In this document: positions 11,344 through 21,363 of the stretch, piece after piece
Numbering within the stretch: the first letter of the stretch is position 1
Layout of the letters: each line of letters opens with the position of its first letter
Assembly: GCF_001649575.2 (NCBI RefSeq)
Contig: NC_051434.1
Location: 22,342,823 to 22,406,822, forward strand
DNA length: 64,000 nucleotides
Direction: 5' to 3'
Source of the DNA: Kryptolebias marmoratus
Lineage: Eukaryota; Chordata; Actinopteri; Cyprinodontiformes; Rivulidae
Translations under genes and position numbers: made by a program
Notes under the pieces: model-generated
What the model saw: the letters and a program-made list of their open reading frames with translations, nothing else
Told to the model about the DNA's origin: nothing
Database searches by the model: none

Positions 11344-11573
11344 TTCAGAGGATGTCCCTCTACTCTGGAGGTCAAAGGGCAACTTCTTCCCCTTCGTGCC
11401 TGGCACTGTGGCTCACATTCCAGGGCTTCTCACACATACCTCTCTTTCCAGATAAACTAACCAACTACTTGTTAAAGGTTTTAAAATAGTGACTAAATAT
11501 AAAATGGCGATAAACACAAATCAGATTAAGATTTGATAATCAAATGTTAAATAAAGCATGGGAGAATAAATAN
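11344..11573 (+). repeat. Repeat family R, copy 2
   Basis: Matches the reverse complement of 3390-3612 and, with more differences, 16040-16230. It ends at the lone N at 11573. The preceding 11140-11343 (TTTATTTTAACAAAAGCAG and onward) may be part of the same element in antisense. Confidence 0.8.
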
Positions 11574-11574
11574 A

Positions 11575-12715
11575 ATGTGGCCACATGACTGGAGCTAAAG
11601 ACTGAGCAGTGCCAAAACCACAACTGCTGTTTGAAAAAAGGATTTATGAAACAAACATTTTGTTGCTGAGCAGGTGCAGAGATCTGCCAGTTGTTCAAGA
11701 TTCCTGTTTGTCTTCCCTCAAATGTGTGACCTTTACTCAGGTGATTACCTGAGTAAATTAGTCACACTGTGCTGGCTGACAGCTATCAGCCACCTGGGTA
11801 TTCTCTCATACAATATCAAGCAGTTCTAATTCTAATACCCCCTTTCATATCCTCTATTTTTTCAGCATTCACGTTACTTTTGGAAGTATTTAATTTTACT
11901 CTAGCTAACAAGACCATCTTGTCTAACATTCATTAGTAAGTCAACTTTTCATTTTAAGTTATCACTGTATTTGAAGAAAAAAACTGGACTTTAATCAGTA
12001 AATCCACTGTCAACTGGAGGAATTTGAACTGTTCCCACTGATCAAGCATTAGCATTAGAACAGCTATTTTCTCCTTCAGTTGTATGGCAAAGAAGCGTTC
12101 AAAAACTAAATCTGCCACTGTATGATCTGCTACCCGATGTGGACTGTGCATGTGCCAAGTTTTTCAAAAAATGTAAACGCACAATTTAAAGCAGCCTGTG
12201 GCAACTTAACAACAGACTGAGCAGAAAATCAATTTGCTTGTGCTGTCTTTGACTCTGCAAGCTACGGAAAGTAAATTTTTGGTTACATAAACTGCTTACT
12301 CCTCCACATGCAGAGACTCTCCTTAGGCAAATCAAGTGCATTAGCCATATGGTAACTTTTCTTTTTTCTTTTTTTTCTTTTAAACCAAAGTACTGTCAGG
12401 TTTTAGTTTGAAAAAAGAAGCTAACATTTTAGCTAATGTGTCATTATTGATGTTGGCTTTTATTTTTAGAAATGTTGAAGTGTTGCCTTTCTTTTATTTT
12501 TCTACTCTCTATCTCTGGCAAAAAAAAAAAAAAATGTCAATGTTTAAAAAGAAAATTTTACACAGTGACTAAAATTTTGACCTAAGTTTAGTGTTTGGCT
12601 ACATTTACCCAATTAGTCACAATATTTTGAAACCGTAACATTATCATTTTGTGCTAATTTCATGATGTAATAAATGTGTTAACAAATGTGTAGTTGTAGA
12701 CACTTGTAATTTTCA
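11575..12715. other. No gene recognised (upstream of the receptor exon)
   Basis: AT-rich, with only short frames. A pyrimidine tract plus AAATCTAG at 12735-12753 could be the acceptor of the receptor's coding exon. Confidence 0.4.
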
Positions 12716-12775
12716 TGTTACTCAGCTTTTAATCTTTTTTTTTTAAATCTAGATACATCACCACCTTGGCAAACT

Positions 12776-13128
12776 ATGAACAGTGGCTTAATGAACCAAA
12801 CAGACTGCCCTGAGGTGATGGTCCCCTTCACTGTCTTCTTCATTGTTGGAGTAGTCAGCCTGGCTGAGAACCTCCTGGTTGTTGTAGCTGTCATACGCAA
12901 CAGGAACCTCCACTCACCCATGTACTGTTTCATCTGCAGCTTGGCTGCCTTCAACACTATTGCCAGTGTCACAAAAACTTGGGAAAACCTGATGATAGTT
13001 TTATCTGATATGGGACAGCTGGAGAAGAGAGGTCCATCTGAGACTAAACTGGATGATGTGATGGACTCCCTGCTTTGCATGTCATTTGTGGGCTCCATTT
13101 TCAGTTTCCTGGCTATTGCTGTCGACCG
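12776..13128 (+). CDS. mc2r: Melanocortin-2-receptor-like (ACTH receptor) GPCR, first coding exon
   Basis: Encodes 117 residues, from MNSGLMNQTDCPEVMVPF through TM1 (VVSLAENLLVVVAVIRN), the NLHSPMYCFICSLAA loop and TM2, KTWEN, the short extracellular loop, and TM3 (IFSFLAIAVDR). NLHSPMY and the overall spacing are typical of melanocortin receptors. The CPEV start and the GS-FS-AVDR TM3 fit MC2R best; MC5R is less likely. MC2R binds ACTH at the cell surface and signals through Gs, with the accessory protein MRAP. The exon ends GACCG|GTATGT, a strong donor splitting the Arg codon of DRY; I recall introns at this point in some fish melanocortin receptors. No downstream exon (TM4-7) is found in the remaining 50 kb on either strand. 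The TM2 Asp (2.50) is Asn here (LAAFNT). Confidence 0.8.
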
Positions 13129-13139
13129 GTATGTAATCA

Positions 13140-13205
13140 GGATTTGTACTGTACTTAAACTATTAATTAAACTAAACTAAACTAAATTAAACTATTAATT
13201 TAAAT
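13140..13205. repeat. AAACT-type simple repeat
   Basis: Imperfect TAAACTAAACTAAACTAAAT run at the start of the receptor intron. Confidence 0.7.
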
Positions 13206-13255
13206 TGTAAGAAATGGATTTAAATACACATTATCCAAATGTTTTTCTATACACT

Positions 13256-13415
13256 CAACATACAGTTCCTTGAGAAAAGTATTTATATGCTTTGAACATT
13301 TTCCACATTTTGTCACATTACAGTCACAAACTTCAAAGTATTTTACTTGGATTTTATGTGATAGACCAAGAGAAAGTAGTGCATAATTGTGAATTGAAAA
13401 AATAGACACAAGCTT
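13256..13415. mobile_element. Tc1/mariner-type terminal repeat fragment
   Basis: CAGTTCCTTGAGAAAAGTAT, then CACATTTTGTCACATTACAG, then TTTTATGTGATAGACCAA form the phrase order of a Tc1-like terminal inverted repeat that is common in fish. No transposase frame or partner end is visible. Confidence 0.6.
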
Positions 13416-13499
13416 TCTGAGTCCTTTATATGGCTGGTAGCAAACTGCAAATGAGACTTCTTGTGTTTTTTTTTTTCAACAATGGCTTTCTTCCTGCCA

Positions 13500-13780
13500 C
13501 TCTTCCATAAAAGTCTGGTCACAATAGAGGTGGAATGAGATGGAATGCTGTTGGAATGACAATTCTTTGTATATTCTTGGATATTCAAAGTGCATTCCAA
13601 ACATCCAGGCCAATTCTTGTGGTTTGAATTGCTTATATTCAAAACTTTCCAGGTGCATTCCAAGTGTTGAAAGATCAAACAGAATCCAAAGTGTATTCTG
13701 ACTGCATTCTAAGGGTTCTTACAGGATTCCAACTGTATTCTAAACATTCTGAGTGCATTAGAGGGAGAAGAGAAATAATA
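13500..13780. repeat. Degenerate GGAATGC/GCATTCCAA short-period repeat
   Basis: Words such as TGGAATG, GCATTCCAA, GTATTCT and GCATTCTAA recur every 20-30 bp over about 280 bp. This looks like an old satellite-like expansion in the receptor intron. Confidence 0.45.
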
Positions 13781-14306
13781 AAGTGACTTCAAACCCTGAC
13801 AAAATGTCCTACATGAGCTTCAAATACATTTCAATTGCTGCTGTAATTTATTTGGATATTAAAACAATCCAGCTCAAATCCTTGTTGGAATGCTGTCAGA
13901 CTGTTTCAGTTACTGCTGGAACATGGCTCTAATGCAGTTGGAACGTTCTGATTGGCGTGGACTTGATTCCAGAGATAATTTTAAACACCACTGAGTCAAA
14001 ACAAAACGTAGCCTGCTGCATCTGGAACTCCATTCTGCATTGAGGAGTCACCTGGTCAACATCAGAATTTGTCAAACTTGTTTTCAAAGGTTTTACACAT
14101 TATGCAACCAAGAAAGAAATGAGCCAATGTTATAAGCCACGTCCATGGATGTGGCACAAGTGCTGCAGCCCAAGAAACCCTTGAAGAGCATGATTGTTGA
14201 AATGCTATTTTGCGATTAAAAAGGCTAGATTTGGCAGCATTCAGGGACCATTCTTGGAACACTCAAGGTATTTGTGTTACATTCTAAATATATTTGAAAA
14301 TTTCAA

Positions 14307-14984
14307 TGTGATGATTGGGATTTTTTGCTGCTACTTCCTGGTGGGCCGTCCTGGCCATTGATTGGCAGCACCTTCTCCACGCCCTTCACACCTGCAGCGG
14401 ATCAGGCTCGTCAGGCACCTGTGTACTTAAGGCTGCAGTGGGAACCAGACCAGCGTTGGAGCATTGTTTTTGCCTTTGTGGTAAAGTGCCAAGCCTTCGT
14501 AAAACTTCTTGTGTCTGTGAAGACTGTTCTAAGTATTTTTGTTTTGTTTGCACTTTCTCAGGATTACCTACCTGTTGAAGAATCCAGTCTGGTCTGAGTT
14601 GTTTGGGAACCCGCTGTGAAGCTAAGACAACGTACCTGTTTCTGCCTGATCCTGTCTGCCTGCCTGGAAAGAAACCTACCTGTTGCCCCTGGAGAAAACT
14701 GCCAATCCAATTATCAGGAAGTACTCATCTCTTCACCTCACCTCCGTGCTGAGTGACGCTCCTCTCACTGTAAGGATCTTTCACCTGAAAATACACAAAC
14801 ATTGATACTTACCTGTCAACCTCCGGAGGAACTTCCGTCTCACTACGCCTTCTGTTTTCAGGTACTGGCTCCCGATCATTATTACACAATTTGCTCACTG
14901 TAAATAAATTCACTTCTCGTAACTTTGGTCTCCCGTGTCTGTCTGACCCTGAGCTGCTCACCGAGAAAGTCTCGAATCCTGACA
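14307..14984 (+). mobile_element. Gypsy-type LTR, copy 2
   Basis: 678 bp, TGTGATGATT to CCTGACA, nearly identical to the reverse complement of 3-681, with AATAAA at 14903. The left flank (TTTCAA) and right flank (GCTCA) do not match each other, so this LTR lacks its own target duplication. Its right flank pairs with the flank of copy 1. Confidence 0.9.
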
Positions 14985-15582
14985 GCTCAAAGGGCTCGGC
15001 AGAGGACGGGAGCAGTACTGGAGAGGCTGAGGGTTCTTGTAGGTCATTTAGTAGATGATGGAAAGTGTCCAGGGTGTCTCGGTAAGAGGGGAGAGTAAGC
15101 AGCGATTACTTGAAAAATTATGTCTTAATTACCAGAGAGTAAACGAAACGTCTGCATGGAATGTCCGTGGATCCTGATATTGAACTGAGCAGTCGGGTGT
15201 ATGTACCTTGAAAGTCCTTTATTTCTTTTTGAAGCTTCAAACAGGTTGTGGGGTCGGGAAATGGCCAGTCAGAGTGTAATAGAGTCAGGGTTGAGGATGT
15301 TTTTTGCCGTGGATGGTGTGGAAACTGCTGCAGCCGATGATGAGGCTGTAGTGGCAGCGGTTTGACCCACTGGAGAGGCTGTGGGTGCTGCCACAGCCGG
15401 CGTCCTTTTTTGCAGATGTCGGTTCCCGGATACTGGAGAGGCGATTGCTGGGGGACATGATCCATGTAGAAAAGCGAGCAGGTGCTCTTCCCGCAGCTCT
15501 GCCAGCATGTGGGCTTTCTCCTCTGGAGTGAGGGTAACACTGACGGAGGAGTCTGCTGGGTTCTGGTTTGGTCGGTTCATTC
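14985..15582 (-). pseudogene. N-terminal half of a gypsy gag gene
   Basis: Starts directly inside the LTR at 15583-16027 with MNRPNQNPADSSVSVTLTP and continues AHMLAELREEHLLAFLHG. It then meets a stop near 15269 and frame breaks at about 15120-15290, before a Ser/Pro-rich stretch ending SSAEPFE at the LTR junction (14985). It codes for a capsid-precursor-like protein of a Ty3/gypsy element, inferred from position beside an LTR. It continues in frame into the plus-strand frame at 683. Confidence 0.65.
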
Positions 15583-16027
15583 TGTCATCGTACGTGGAGA
15601 CGGAGACGAACCCAGAGTGCAGACTCATCTTCTTAAAACAATTTATCAACTTAGGAAAAAATAAAACAAAAGCTGTTGTGGCAGCAAAACAAAAAATATA
15701 AATCATCTCTAGGCAAAAACGTAGCAAGGCAAATCAGCGAGAAACCATGGACAACAAACAATGGACAACAAACAATGAACTGACAGGGTGTGGGAGAAGT
15801 GACCGGGTTTTTAAACACTGAGGGTGACGATGTAAGTGGAAACAGGTGAGTGGGGATAATGACAGACAGGTGGAGATGGGCGTGGCAAGGAAGGCAAAAG
15901 AGTGACAGGGGAGGAGTGAATACTGACAGCAACACAAACAGGAAAAAACAAACTAAAACAATAACTAAAAACAGCAACAAGATAATGAAGATAACAAACT
16001 GAAAACACTAAAACCCAAATCCTCACA
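15583..16027 (-). mobile_element. Gypsy LTR, second family, 5' LTR of the gag at 14985-15582
   Basis: 445 bp on the minus strand, TGTGAGGATTTGGG (from 16027) to ACGATGACA (15583). The gag ATG follows two bases after the LTR end on the minus strand. It is related to the partial LTR at 9608-9906. Confidence 0.75.
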
Positions 16028-16039
16028 ACTGCCTCCCTT

Positions 16040-16300
16040 CTCGGAAGGTCAAAGGGCAACTCCTTCCCTCTTCCTAGCTGGCACCGTGGCTCACATTCCA
16101 GATAAACTAAACAACTACTTGTTAAAGCTTTTAAAATGGTGGCTAAATATAAAATGGTGATAAACACAATTCAGATTAAGATATAATAATCAAATGTTAA
16201 ATAAAGCATGGGAGAATAAATACACGGCCTTATATTCCACAACATTTAGATTAAATGCAGAACTGCTGCTCTTCTTCTGATTAAAAATGCTGTTAAGCGA
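16040..16300 (+). repeat. Repeat family R, copy 3
   Basis: Contains GGTCAAAGGGCAACTCCTTC and onward to CACGGCCTTATATTCCACAA, the same order as copies 1 and 2 but more diverged and lacking the middle CCAGGGCTTCTC segment. Confidence 0.75.
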
Positions 16301-17765
16301 GACTTTAGTTTTGTTCACCTCGACATTGGGAACAGCTTTATTAGGAATTGAGTATATTAATCTTCATCACATGAGCTCATGTTTGAGTTTCTTCTTTGAT
16401 GGACACGGTGTTATGCCTGTGCTTCATTCATGCAGTTCGTGAAGCCTTGCCTTACATCATCTATGACAACTTTTGCCTGCTTGCTCGACCGACTGCCTTG
16501 TTTTCATCTTTTTTATTTTATCCTTTTTTAAGTATTTCTCAATTTTTAACATGGAAATACATATTACCATCACTACACAATTTCAAAGTAAAAATGTAAA
16601 AATTGTGTTTTATGTTGTTTAAATTAGCCCAAATTTTTTCATGCTCTAACACAAATCCTGCCTGACAAACCTGAGATAAGTCAGAAAACAAAAAGTACAG
16701 CTCGAGGATGATTTCATCAGAATACTTTAAAGGCTATACAGCAGCTTCAGCATCTTACTGACCAAACCAGAAGGAAAAAAAATAGCCAGATCAGTTTAGC
16801 CTAATTATTAACAATACTAAACTGGTCTTGCAGCATAACATCTAACATAAAATATTCGAGTTAACATACACAACCAGTGCTGGAAGAAGAATAGAGAAAC
16901 TTGGAGTTTTGTGTTGCAGCTAACAATGATGTGAAGAAAAGTCTGAGGAATTCTGAGCCACCCTCAACACCAAAGGGCTTACAACCTGCAGACAGACTGC
17001 TACACACAAAGCCAAAGCATCATGTGAGCTGGATTTACCTACATGGAACAACAACTTACAAATTGGAACAAATTGTGTAAGAACTCTGCGGCAGGTCGAC
17101 CTATTCTTTGAGACGCCAAAAGCCATTTTATTTTGGAAATTGTGCTCAGTTCAGTGAACACAAACACAAAATGATTGTTTACATTACAAGACAATTAACC
17201 AAATAAAACTCAATCTGTTGTCCACACGCCACTGTGGCGGGTTGGCAATTTGACCAGAAAAGGTGTTATTTGTCCTCTTGACATATAGGGGGCAGCAATG
17301 TGCTCGAGTTGCTGCTAAATGCAAGAAGGAGAAAAGTTTGGCAGACACTCTTTACCAGTTGGTGGTGGTATTGATTCCTTCAGTTGTTTAACAACCACCA
17401 ATAAAAATCAAGAAGAAGAAACAATTTGAGGAGTAGCATTAGCAATGTGGCGGAACATTTCGGGAGTTAAGCGGGTGGCAGACAACAAAAATGTTTTTCA
17501 AGAGTAATCGAGGGAAGAACCGAAAGTTAAACAACTAAATCAATGACGTCATGACGTCGGTCAGTGTGCGTTCGGTGTTCTGACGATCTGTGCTTCCTCG
17601 TCAGATTTTACTACCGTAGCACGGCTAAACAGCTATGTCTAACGGTCGGTGCTACCTGTCAAAAACTGCTACCGTCTTGTTTACAAACCGAAAACTATAG
17701 CGGTTCGTGTTAATGTTCAATATCATCAGATATTGAAGTGGAAGCTTAGGAGTTATGCTTAGTGT
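16301..17765. other. No gene recognised; repeat-like patches
   Basis: Mostly AT-rich. At 17225-17450 there is a phrase (GCCACTGTGGCGGGTTGGCAA, TGGTGGTGGTATTGATTCC, AAATCAAGAAGAAGAAAC) that looks like a dispersed repeat tail. At 17560-17740 a GC-richer block with CTACCGT words precedes the gap. Confidence 0.4.
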
Positions 17766-17967
17766 NNNNNNNNNNNNNNNNNNNNNNNNNNNNNNNNNNN
17801 NNNNNNNNNNNNNNNNNNNNNNNNNNNNNNNNNNNNNNNNNNNNNNNNNNNNNNNNNNNNNNNNNNNNNNNNNNNNNNNNNNNNNNNNNNNNNNNNNNNN
17901 NNNNNNNNNNNNNNNNNNNNNNNNNNNNNNNNNNNNNNNNNNNNNNNNNNNNNNNNNNNNNNNNNNN
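17766..17967. other. Assembly gap (202 N)
   Basis: Removes the recombinase part of the first finger-recombinase copy. Confidence 0.99.
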
Positions 17968-18545
17968 CCGGGACTGGAGCCCTTCAGAAAACTGCTGTAC
18001 TTTGCCAGGAAATCAGCTTTGGGGAAAAAATTGACAACTTCGCTACAGTGACTCGGGCTGTATTGGGAAATTTGTTCTCAAAACTCACCACAATCCAGCG
18101 GCAAACAGGCGGAAGGTGGTGCCGTCTCTCCGACGGGCCTGGAAGGCCCAGCTTCCACCTCGTCATGGCGCAGGTCAAGATATGACACAACGGGAGGGGA
18201 CAGCGGCGTTTCCCGGAGGCCTCGAAGGAGGTCAGAAGTGTGAATTCTTTTTACCCGCACCAGCTCCGCGGCTCTCATGTCCTCTGTTAGCTCCGGGTGG
18301 GCATGAGCCAGATGTCGGTCCAACCGCCCCAAATTGTAGTTGCAACTCTCCACAGGACACGCACACGAGCGGATGTTCACACGGCTGCTTGAAAGATTTA
18401 CCAGCAACTTACGTTCGTCAGGATTATGTACAGAATGAGCTCTTTGCAGGTGCTTCGTCATGGCTACAAACTTCGCAGAGCAGAGCGGGCACCGAAGAGC
18501 GTCCAGCCTCGGCGACATCCTTGAAATGTTTGTTGTGTGCACCAC
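17968..18545 (-). pseudogene. Zinc finger-tyrosine recombinase gene, copy 1 (N-terminal exons only)
   Basis: Exon 1 (18545-18089) starts MVHTTNISRMSPRLDALRC and carries two C2H2-like fingers: CPLCSAKFVAMTKHLQRAH, then CPVESCNYNLGRLDRHLAHAH. An acidic/polar linker follows, with LRETPLSPPVV and EVEAGPS. It ends at a GTGAGT donor after PLDCG. Exon 2 (18016 downward, acceptor CCCCAAAG) encodes DFLAKYSSFLKGSSP and enters the gap. The same donor, acceptor and wording occur in copy 2, where the recombinase domain follows. Whether this copy is intact cannot be judged because of the gap; 'pseudogene' is only a cautious label. A mobile-element origin is likely but unproven. Confidence 0.6.
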
Positions 18546-18552
18546 ACGCTGC

Positions 18553-18610
18553 GTATTTATTGCCGCCCTACTTTAACGTCATCAGCTGTGGCTGGCTGAG
18601 CCATTGGCTG
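18553..18610 (-). promoter_or_regulatory. Possible core promoter of finger-recombinase copy 1
   Basis: On the minus strand, upstream of the ATG at 18545, there is a CCAAT box (18603-18607), a TGATGACGT CRE-like word near 18577-18585, and an AATAAATA TATA-like word (18554-18561). The spacing of TATA to ATG is very short, so transcription start may be within a few bases of the ATG. Confidence 0.3.
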
Positions 18611-18854
18611 CCGTGGCTGGCACATGACTGAAACCTGCATTATCTTGTCATAGGCCAGACTTTTCCTAACCCAACAACAGAGCTTTCAAAGTGTCTAATA
18701 GACGTTAAAAGTATAAGACTGTAGTATACTGGTGAGCTAAATGGTTCCATTCCCCAATTCTTTCCTGATGTTGTTGTATTCCGGCATTTAAAATGAACCA
18801 GGCTTGGTGAAAAGTATGAAAAAGGTAAAGGCAGAGCTACACACAACAGATGTG

Positions 18855-18926
18855 TTCTCATTAGTATAGTGGAGAGTATCCCTGCTTGTCACGCAGGAGA
18901 CCGGGGTTCGCTTCCCTGATGGGGAG
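18855..18926 (+). tRNA. tRNA-Asp(GTC)-like gene
   Basis: 72 nt. The acceptor stem TTCTCAT pairs with ATGGGGA (two G-U pairs), discriminator G. The anticodon stem CCTGC/GCAGG carries TTGTCAC with anticodon GTC. The T arm CGGGG-TTCGCTT-CCCTG has one G-U pair. The conserved T-loop A58 is C. No CCA is encoded, as expected in eukaryotes, and there is no T-run in the first bases downstream. It is either a functional variant gene or a recent tRNA pseudogene. Confidence 0.75.
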
Positions 18927-19118
18927 CAAGCTTTCCATGCGTCTTTTGCCCTGTTCTTCAACAAAACAACAGAAATTGTTGGTCTGCTTGCATCAGCCGC
19001 TTCTGGAAGCCAAACAAGAAACTCGTGCGCCACAGATGCTCATTTGCACAAGTGGGGATTGTCTTGATCCCACTCTGCTGAGGTGCTACTACTAGAGCCA
19101 ATGCTGTTGGCCATTTAA

Positions 19119-19189
19119 TGCATTGGTTGGGAATCGAGCCTAGGTGACCCGCATGGCAAACGAGAATTCTACTACTGAAACACCAACGC
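19119..19189 (-). tRNA. tRNA-Gly(GCC)-like gene, probably decayed
   Basis: 71 nt on the minus strand. The acceptor stem GCGTTGG/CCAATGC pairs fully (one G-U). The anticodon stem CTCGT/GCGGG holds TTGCCAT with anticodon GCC. The D arm resembles tRNA-Gly. The T stem CTAGG/CCCAA has two mismatches, so a pseudogene is likely. It lies 192 bp from the tRNA-Asp-like gene in opposite orientation. Confidence 0.65.
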
Positions 19190-19368
19190 CCCTCTGAGCA
19201 CTTGCAAGCGCACATACACGCTGCCGCTGTGTTAGCATTGAAATCCCTGAACGCTTTGTTTGGCCTCATAGATGCTATTATTGATTCTGAAAAGCACAGA
19301 GGAAGTGACATCAGCCAAGCATTTGTGTACCAGAAGGGCTCATTCCGGTCACCACAATACTTTCACGT

Positions 19369-19592
19369 ACAGTGTGTCCCAATTCAGCGGCCGCATCCTT
19401 CGAAGGCCAGATTTGAAGGCCGATTACGTCACAGCGGTGCGCCGAAGGCTGTCCCAATTCGAAGACTCCTTCAAATGCGGCCCACATATGCGTACTCCTT
19501 TTCCCCGATTTGAAGGACGGCTCCGGTGTATCCTTCTCAGCCCATCATATCCCAAGATGCATTGCGGGTATAACGGAAAAATCCTTTTTACA
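19369..19592. mobile_element. DNA-transposon end upstream of a Myb-like gene
   Basis: GTGTGTCCCAATTCAGCGG, GCATCCTTCGAAGGCC and a second CTGTCCCAATTCGAAG form a terminal-repeat phrase seen at many fish DNA transposons. It lies directly upstream of the Myb-like start codon. The opposite end is not seen, so the boundary and superfamily (PIF/Harbinger suspected) are inferred. Confidence 0.45.
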
Positions 19593-20458
19593 ATGGCGGA
19601 CGAAGCGAAAGTGGAGTACACTTATAAATGTAAGTATGTTAAAATCTGGGATTACAAAAATGAAAAACCTAAAGCGGTTATGATGATAGGCTTTTGTCAT
19701 TTGCGTAGACATTTTTTTGTCAGAGATTATCAGGACAATAAATGAGCTCGTACAGCGGGTCCCTTAATTCCTCAACTATTGCTGCTAAGCTATTTTTTCT
19801 CTTTTTTTTAGGGACCAAGGAGCAGACCGAAGCGTTGATTAAGCTTCGGAATCAGAACAGCCACCTTTTTACGAGCGTAAAAAACTCTGCCGCTGTGGCA
19901 TGGAGGTAGAAGAATGAATCCATTCATTCATCTTATGAGTACAGTTTCATTAACTCCATACTGTCCATAATCTGTGATCTAAATGAAATATAGCTCCTAC
20001 TGTGTCGTGCTGTGAAAACTGTAGTTTTAAATATGGGTTTAAGACTTTATTTTCCATGTTTCCCTCTTCATTCATTTTATGTTGATGTTATTAGAATAAT
20101 TTTGGAGAAGATGGGCCTGCAGGGGAAGGTGACGCCTTTGCAGGCAAAAAAGAAATGGTACAACCAAAAAAAAATTATAAAGTATGTACCTGTGTACTGA
20201 AGAATATAATTTTTACATGCAGCATTTAACACATGTAAGGTTTAAATTAAAATTGTCTGTAGCTCTTTTTGCAAACCGTGATGTCCTATTTCCTCTGTTT
20301 AGGACTGCAAATATCCAGGGTCAGGGGAAGGAGTGAGTGGGAAGCCCACTGCTGCGACTTGGCCCTGGTTTGTCCTCATGGATGAGGTTTTAGGACAGAG
20401 GCCTTCCACTGCACCTCCTGTCCTAATTGCCTCCATCACTGAGGACACTCCAGGTCCA
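19593..20458 (+). pseudogene. Myb/SANT-like (trihelix) DNA-binding protein, frameshifted
   Basis: Exon 1 is 19593-19629 (MADEAKVEYTYK, donor GTAAGT). Exon 2 is 19812-19905, completing Trp and encoding TKEQTEALIKLRNQNSHLF. Exon 3 is 20095-20181 (ILEKMGLQGKVTPLQAKKKW). Exon 4 runs from 20303 into the gap (DCKYPGSGEGVSGKPTAATW then PWFVLMDEVLGQRPS). The Trp-spaced helices and the ATWPWF segment fit a Myb/trihelix DNA-binding domain such as those carried by PIF/Harbinger transposons. Phases agree at the first two introns. Exon 3 ends in phase 2, but exon 4 needs phase 0. The shift maps to the A9 run at 20166-20174, so this copy is probably frameshifted. Confidence 0.6.
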
Positions 20459-20558
20459 NNNNNNNNNNNNNNNNNNNNNNNNNNNNNNNNNNNNNNNNNN
20501 NNNNNNNNNNNNNNNNNNNNNNNNNNNNNNNNNNNNNNNNNNNNNNNNNNNNNNNNNN
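20459..20558. other. Assembly gap (100 N)
   Basis: Inside exon 4 or the 3' part of the Myb-like gene. Confidence 0.99.
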
Positions 20559-20714
20559 AAGAACCAGACAAATCCTGTGTTCCAGGAATCCTCCTGTTAT
20601 CACCCCCACTGTTCCCAAGTTCTGGCAAAAACATCCGGACATAACTGGCAAAAACAACCGGACATTCCTAACAAGGCCTGGTGAACTTCTGCACTCTCTA
20701 CTCCTCCACAACAG

Positions 20715-21100
20715 TCAGCACAGCATCACCCGTTGATTGTGATGGTTCTCACACTTTGTCAACACCTGCCACACAGAGGTGTCCGCCTTAGCATGATCTC
20801 CATCCCAGTCATGAGCTTATCTGAGCGGCCATCTGACACAGCATCACCCGCTGGCTGTGACGGTTCTCAGACTCTGTCTTCACCTGCCCCAAGCAGGAGC
20901 ACAACTCTGCCTGAGCTCCATCCCATCCGTGAGCTTCTCTGAGCGGACAGTCAGCACAGCATCACCCGCTGATTGTGACGGTTCTCATACTTTGTCGACA
21001 CCTGCCACGCGGAGGCACCCACCTTAGCATGATCTCCATTCCATCCATGAGCTTCACTGAGCGGCCATCCGACACAGAATCACCTGCTGTCTGTTCCCAT
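20715..21100 (+). repeat. 118-bp minisatellite, about 3.3 units
   Basis: The word GCATCACCC (later GAATCACC) recurs at 20723, 20841, 20959 and 21077, exactly 118 bp apart. Each unit also contains TGTGACGGTTCTCA, CACCTGCC and GAGCGGCCATC phrases. The period is not a multiple of three, so it is not a coding repeat. Confidence 0.9.
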
Positions 21101-21363
21101 CTTTATTTTTATACGCTCCATTTTCTAAGTCACGAAAAAAATTGTTTTTCAAAATCGTTCCGAAGGGTGTTTTCGTCGGGCGGGTAAACCTACACAGTGG
21201 TGGTGAGAAGCCTCCAGCAGTCAACACTTGACTGCTGAGAGTGGACCTGGTACTCCGGATCTCCGTGGTCCTGGTACTCCAGCTGTGGGACTTTGTCTTT
21301 TTTTTTTTAAGTCACTCGGGTTTATATAAAAGACACAATGACACCTTTATAAAGTTTACCCTT

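Noticed and set aside
16396..16599. 67-codon plus frame, hydrophobic
   Set aside because: AT-rich chance frame; not related to the missing receptor exon.
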